Shown here: positions 59,490 to 64,000 of the stretch, piece by piece
Layout of the letters: the number at the start of each line of letters is the position of its first letter
How positions within the stretch are numbered: position 1 is the stretch's first letter
Made by a program: the position numbers and the translations under genes
Notes under the pieces: model-generated
Told to the model about the DNA's origin: nothing
Databases searched by the model: none
The model's input: only the letters and a program-made list of their open reading frames with translations
NCBI GenBank assembly: GCA_007922225.1
Contig: ML680053.1
Location: forward strand, 21,760,379 to 21,824,378
Origin: Emydura subglobosa
Taxonomy: Eukaryota; Chordata; Testudines; Chelidae
Direction: 5' to 3'
Length of the DNA: 64,000 nucleotides

Positions 59490-59548
59490 CACACAGAGTG
59501 CATGTGCACCCAACAAGGAATACCCATAGGGACTCAAAGAAGAACTTA
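59490..59548 (-). repeat. DIRS-B 5' terminal repeat
   Basis: On the minus strand: gttcttctttgagtccctat, gggtattccttgttgggtgc. It corresponds to the cttcc...gtggtattcactatagg block at 51270-51313, giving the element matching ends. Confidence 0.55.
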
Positions 59549-59569
59549 CAAATCTTCTTCACTCCAGAA

Positions 59570-60130
59570 TTTTCCCACTGTACACTGTCTCACTGATGTC
59601 ACCATCAATTTCAACTTCAATGAGGCCAAAATTGAAGTCTTATATCTTCTCCCCACCCATTCTCTATCCCCGAGGAACACACCATTGTCCTCCCTGTCAC
59701 TCAGTCTTGTTACTTGGGAGTCATCCTTTACTCCTGCTGCTCCCTTGCATTTCTATTCTGGCTGGATACAGATCCTGTAAAGCTCTCATTATCATCTGTC
59801 TTAAGCACTGTAACTTACCCCTTATGTCTCTTTTCCACACACATTGCCCCCTTTAGTTCAGACAAAAATCCGACTGCATTCCTTGCCTATTGATCTAACC
59901 ACATCAACTCCTTTCTAAATGAATTCTTTCTTAGGGATCCCTTCTTGTCTCTTACTGCATTGCCTCCATTGCTACACCAACCTGTACACCTTATTTGTCC
60001 AATTCTTCCAGGGGTTCCCACATTCCATACTGCCTCCTATGCAAGGAAAACCCTTCCTGAGCTGACACAGGAGGTCACTACCCTCTATTCACTCAACTGC
60101 TTCCTTAAGACTCAGTGCTCCTGCAAAAGC
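59570..60130 (+). mobile_element. probable L2-like LINE relic
   Basis: Broken frames give a FNEAKIEVLYLLP block, a VTWESS stretch where LGVxxDS is expected, ALIIICLKHCNLPLM resembling the LIxSRLDYCNSLL block of L2 RT, and later PTFHTASYARKTLPEL and SLNCFLKTQCS. This is the L2 C-terminal order, but every block is weak. A decayed relic of another LINE is possible. Confidence 0.4.
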
Positions 60131-62980
60131 AATGAGAAATCAGTCAACTATGTGACATTCTATTGGTTATTAAGGAAAACCTAAAATTTCTTTATTGCAT
60201 CATTTCATAACCACAGTATCTTATTGCTGGGATTTTCATCTGTTCTCCCCCATGCTCTTCTGTATTGTCTGGTTACCTACCCGCCCGCTATGTTGTGTCT
60301 GATGAAATCTGCTTCTAAACAGCTTGTAACAAATTTCAGTCTTGGCATAAGTATTCGGAGATGACTAGTCATCTACTTGGGCACAGCAAGAAATAAAAAA
60401 TACCCCTGCTTATAATACTCTGAACCTGGTGGTTTGGATCCATCTCTGCTACCTCTCATATTCTGTGTAACCCCCCCACCATGAATTGGCCATCATGAGA
60501 CTTAGGCAGAGTGGCTCTAAAATTGTGAGACTAAGAGGAAAGAGAAAAGAATATCTGTTAAGATTCCGATACACAGTGAAAAAGACAACAGGCCTTTTGC
60601 AAGACAGACAGGTCAAGAAGTGGGTAATAGGTGCAAGAATGGGCCTCAACACTTTCCTTTTTTCCTTAAGCGCCTCTCAGCTGTCTCGCACAACACAATC
60701 TTTGTGGAGAATGTTTATATACTGTGACAAATTCCAGTTACTGCCTTAAGGGTGCTCATCCCTCATGGAAACTCATTTCACATCTCATCAGTTACAGCAA
60801 TGAGATAGGGAAACTGATTTCTTGATTCTCAGAGGTATGAACATGCTGGGCGGACGGCACAGGCTCAGTCCTAGCAGCATAAAGAATTGGACTGAGATCA
60901 TCCACAGGATATTTTTTCCCCAATGGGCTGAGCCTATGCTCACTTCAATTTTAGAATATAAGATTTCTCTCTGGAACAAGTATTCTACTTATTTCCATAG
61001 AGAACTGGGTGCAGAGGCAACCGTGTTTTCATTTCAAGTCTATCTTAGCAAGTTAGATGAAAGCAGACATGGACATTTGATCAAAGTATGCTATATTCAT
61101 TTACATTTAATGATTATTGCTTTGTCTTTCCTTTGCATGGAGCTCAGTGGTGTGCCTGATGAAATCACTTACTGAAGAAGGTATTTGAGAAAAGCTTTGA
61201 AAAGGAATTAATGCAGATGACGCGAAGATTGGCCAGTTTCATTTGCAGGGGTTTATGCCAACCTGTTTTAAATTTTGATTCATGTCTGCTTGTCCTGTGA
61301 GTTCTGGGCTCATGCAAACCAGTTTTCTTTAATTTCATGTTGGAATGATGTGAAACCATCCTGCTTCACAAGGTTTCTGTTCAAAACCATAAATTGGGCA
61401 GTCTGCTCAAATCAAGGCCCTGTTTAATTCCAAAGGTTCTTTAGGGTTTGTTTGTTTTTTTGGCAGACTCGTCCCAAGTTTCAGGCTTGTAAGAAAACTT
61501 TTATGTCTCACTATTAACATTTTGCAAAGCATTAGAGTAGAGGGTGCTATCCACAACGAGATATTTTCTGCTGCCTGGTAGCTAATTCCTTGAAAATGGA
61601 CAGAAAAGGGCAGAATATTTTATATTCTTGGTGAAGCTTCTGAAGAACTAAAGCAGTTATCTGAGGAGATCAAAGACCACATGACAGCTGCTAGTCATGT
61701 TGCTTAATATGCTAGTGGAGAGTGCTCACATACCATAGTGATAAGCATGGTCTAAGAATTTGAAGAGACTAGAAAAGGGATCTAAACAAGAATCAACAAT
61801 ACTAGGAAAATTAACTCTCTCTCAGCCTCTCTCTCTCAGCGCAGTTAGTACTGGATGTACAAAACAGCTCCTCATTTAAGTGCATGAAACTCACGGGATA
61901 ACTGGGAGATATTGACTGCAGGTTGGAAAAGGAGAAGTTTGTTGCTGAAAAATTTGCCTTTCCTGGTTCAACCCTAAATAGGAGTTTCATTAAGTGGTGA
62001 CTTAGAGTCTTTCTCAGGAACACACAAAGATGAGGCAGACCTCAAACACTACACAATTTCTTGTGTGATTGCCCAACAAATCGGCACTGTTGAGGAAGAA
62101 AATATTCACATATGACAAACAGTGACAATGGATTCAACAGCAGTCCATTAGTTCAGGCTCCAAGAGACTGTTTAGGCAAAGTTAACACCAGGAATAACGA
62201 AGGCTTTGAGGAGTTTCACCAACTATGAATGTCTTATGAACTACATCATCTTACACCATCTTCTGATCCCTTAGGCATGTAAAATGTACTAATTTAGATT
62301 CACCTTTGAATTTGGTCCTTAGACTGCACTCTCCTTAAACTGGAGGTGGAGATTTTAAAGGAAATTAACAGCTTTTGTGATGTAAAAATAAATAAGAAGC
62401 CCTGCCCCTTCCATTCATGATTTATCATCTTTTGAGTAAACCTCAGTGGGTTTTAGATCAGGCCTATAAAAAATAAAGCAGCTACATGGCTTTAAAACAG
62501 ATAACCCCCCAAATCCCTCTCACAACGTCCCCGCTACCAAGCTGTTTCTTAAGTAAAAAGACAATTAAACATGGAAGAAGAAAAAGAAAGAACAAAGATG
62601 TTTGGCTAATGCTTGGGCACAGAAAAACTAAAGTTATTTACAGATGAAAAATATTTTGGACCAAAATTAATGGACATATCTGTAGTGTATCACAAGTGGA
62701 TTTTTTTTGCCTAACTTGCATTAATGTCAGTGGGAGCCATGCCGCTAAATTGATGCTCTTTGTGCTGTTAATTCATCCACAAGAGATACCTTTAAATTTA
62801 TATTTACAAAAGCCAGGTAATTCAAAGCTGAAACACTGTCTTGAACTCATACTCTTCTGACAGACGAAAAGCACGGTAGAATACATTAATTAAATAGGCA
62901 TAATATCAACTCTGAATTTAGTGAGCTAAATTTTTAGGGAACATAGGCATTGCCATAGTGATTCTGACCAATGCTGTTTT
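60131..62980. other. no recognised feature
   Basis: Nearly 3 kb with no assignable repeat, exon or RNA gene. A dispersed-motif fragment (aacctcagtgggttttagat) lies at about 62442. A CT-rich run lies at 61816-61840. Confidence 0.4.
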
Positions 62981-63150
62981 ATTTGCAGGATTATTGTAGC
63001 TATTTTGATCCCAAGATCTGAAGAAGAGCTCTGTGTAGCTCAAAAGCTTGTCTCTTTCAACAATAGAAGTTGGTCCAATATAAGATATTACCTCACCCAC
63101 CTTGTCTATTCATTGTTTTATTAGTCTAATATCCTGTTACTACACTACTA
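62981..63150 (+). mobile_element. Penelope-end-type short element with inverted ends
   Basis: Plus strand: a forward head (tgcaggattattgtagctat, then tgatcccaag), CTGAAGA at 63018, stem II, then aagcttgtctctttcaacaa, agaagttggtccaatataag, atattacctcacccaccttg, and a worn inverted head (tctaatatcctgttactaca). The head at 62985 is the inverse of the block that ends the 11- and 18-kb copies, so this copy shows the complete unit with a terminal inverted repeat. Its plus strand corresponds to the minus strand of those copies. Confidence 0.55.
63018..63045 (+). ncRNA. hammerhead-ribozyme-like core (relic)
   Basis: CTGAAGA (63018-63024), stem II GAGCT pairing perfectly with AGCTC, then AAAA at 63042-63045 where GAAA is expected, then GCTTGTC. 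The G to A change in the GAAA box should disable catalysis. Confidence 0.45.
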
Positions 63151-63489
63151 GATGCATCAAAATGCCCAATAATGAACAATTATTCAATAGCATGTTTATG
63201 GGGGAAATTTCTTCCTAACTGCCGTCAATAGTTGGCTTATGTCCTGAAGTTGATGCAACTGAAATTCATATTTGTGTGTCTAATTCATATTGAATCTTTT
63301 TAAGCCATCTGCTATAATAATATTTTAGCGGTAGCTTTTATAGGTTTGCTGTGCAAAAAATCATTTTTGTCATTTATATTTTTAAAATGTTTTGCCTTTC
63401 TCTTCATTGACTCTCCCCTTGTTCTTTTGTTAAGCAAAAGGTAAAATCAGAGGGCCTAATATCCCTTCTTTGTATCATTCATTAATTTT

Positions 63490-63900
63490 ATATACCTACA
63501 CCCTATTGTCCCTTATTTGTCTTCTCTCTAAACAGTTCTAAGCCTTTCAATCTCTCCTTATACAGAAGTTTTCCATTTGCTGCCCTTCTCTAGACCTTTC
63601 CTATTTCTGCCTACACTACATTTCATCAGCCATTATGTTAGGTACTTCTGAAATTCCTCACAGTCTTCTCTCATCTTGACTCACTTAAAGAATTTAGTAT
63701 TATCTGCACATTTCCTCACCTCACAGTTCACCTATTTCCAGATCAATAATAAATACATTGAATAACACCCAGTCTGAAAATTTGTGAAAGTTAGCCTTCA
63801 TCTATGTTGAAAATTGCCCATTTATTCCTACTCTTCGCTGTCCATCTCTTAACCAGTTTCAAATCCATGACAGATTGCGTCTTGTAGATTGTAAACTCTT
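63490..63900 (-). mobile_element. CR1-family LINE relic, RT region
   Basis: Minus-strand reading gives NCEVRKCADNTKFFK (altered FADDTKLF), MREDCEEFQKYLT, a WAMKW-like stretch, then a jump to GEIERLRTV and REDK, equal to the ERLKxLxLFxE...K block. An internal deletion joins these parts. Sequence related to the upstream part of the element continues towards the window end (cttaaccagtttcaaatcca at 63849). Confidence 0.65.
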
Positions 63901-64000
63901 AGAAGGAAGGAGCATATCTTTTAAAATTCTCTCCAAACTATTATACAAAGTTATGGTGTTATATAAATATTTGTATATAAGCCATGCTGGCTTCTTTTTA

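Larger units (their letters stand above)
50955..59555 (-). mobile_element. DIRS element B (older, with compound insertion)
   Basis: On the minus strand: 5' terminal block (59.55-59.49 kb), gag-like ORF (59.2-57.3 kb), RT (56.9-56.4 kb), RNase H (56.2-55.5 kb), recombinase N-terminus (55.1-54.82 kb), an unrelated insert (54817-51973), recombinase C-terminus (51.97-51.3 kb) and an inverted terminal structure (51.31-50.96 kb). Without the insert the element is about 5.75 kb, a normal DIRS length. It is more decayed than DIRS-A and comes from a different subfamily, judging by its termini. Confidence 0.87.

Overview
The window looks like repeat-rich, gene-free DNA from an amniote genome. A turtle is the best guess, because CR1 LINEs, MIR/CORE-type SINE relics, DIRS elements, Penelope-like elements and small Harbinger-type DNA transposons occur together. 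That taxonomic call is inference. I recognise no host exon, tRNA, rRNA, CRISPR array or bacterial-type gene. Every long open frame I can assign belongs to a transposable element, and all of these are broken.

Layout. 1-9 kb: sparse old repeats (MIR relics, small inverted-repeat elements, a direct-repeat pair at 4.5 and 5.4 kb). 9.1-9.7 kb: minus-strand CR1 relic. 11.0 and 18.2 kb: two related short repeats that I read as Penelope-type ends. 14.0-15.2 kb: a Harbinger-type transposon with a TTA duplication and a Myb/SANT-like coding relic. 19.5-20.0 and 24.5-25.4 kb: plus-strand CR1 3' ends of different ages. 25.4-31.8 kb: mostly featureless.

31.8-40.4 kb is a dense cluster. A minus-strand DIRS element (gag-like ORF, RT, RNase H, tyrosine recombinase, inverted terminal structures) is interrupted by a Penelope-like element of about 1.3 kb. 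The insert carries the end of the RT, a GIY-YIG endonuclease and a hammerhead-like motif, and is flanked by a 12-bp target duplication. A plus-strand Ty3/Gypsy fragment abuts the DIRS 5' side, with integrase upstream of reverse transcriptase. 40.4-47.4 kb has no recognised element apart from weak motifs. 47.4 kb holds a second Penelope 3' fragment with the same hammerhead-like core. 49.6-50.7 kb holds old CR1/L3 relics.

51.0-59.6 kb is a second, older minus-strand DIRS element. Its recombinase gene is split by a compound insertion of about 2.8 kb that itself holds a MIR relic, a MITE inside that MIR, and two more inverted-repeat elements. 59.6-64 kb: a probable L2-like relic, a Penelope-end element with inverted ends at 63.0 kb, and a minus-strand CR1 RT relic running towards the window edge.

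The most interesting signal is the recurring CUGANGA / stem II / GAAA hammerhead-like core. It is clear or nearly so at four loci and strongly decayed at a fifth. All five are Penelope 3' ends or short repeats resembling them. The nested insertions also give a relative chronology.
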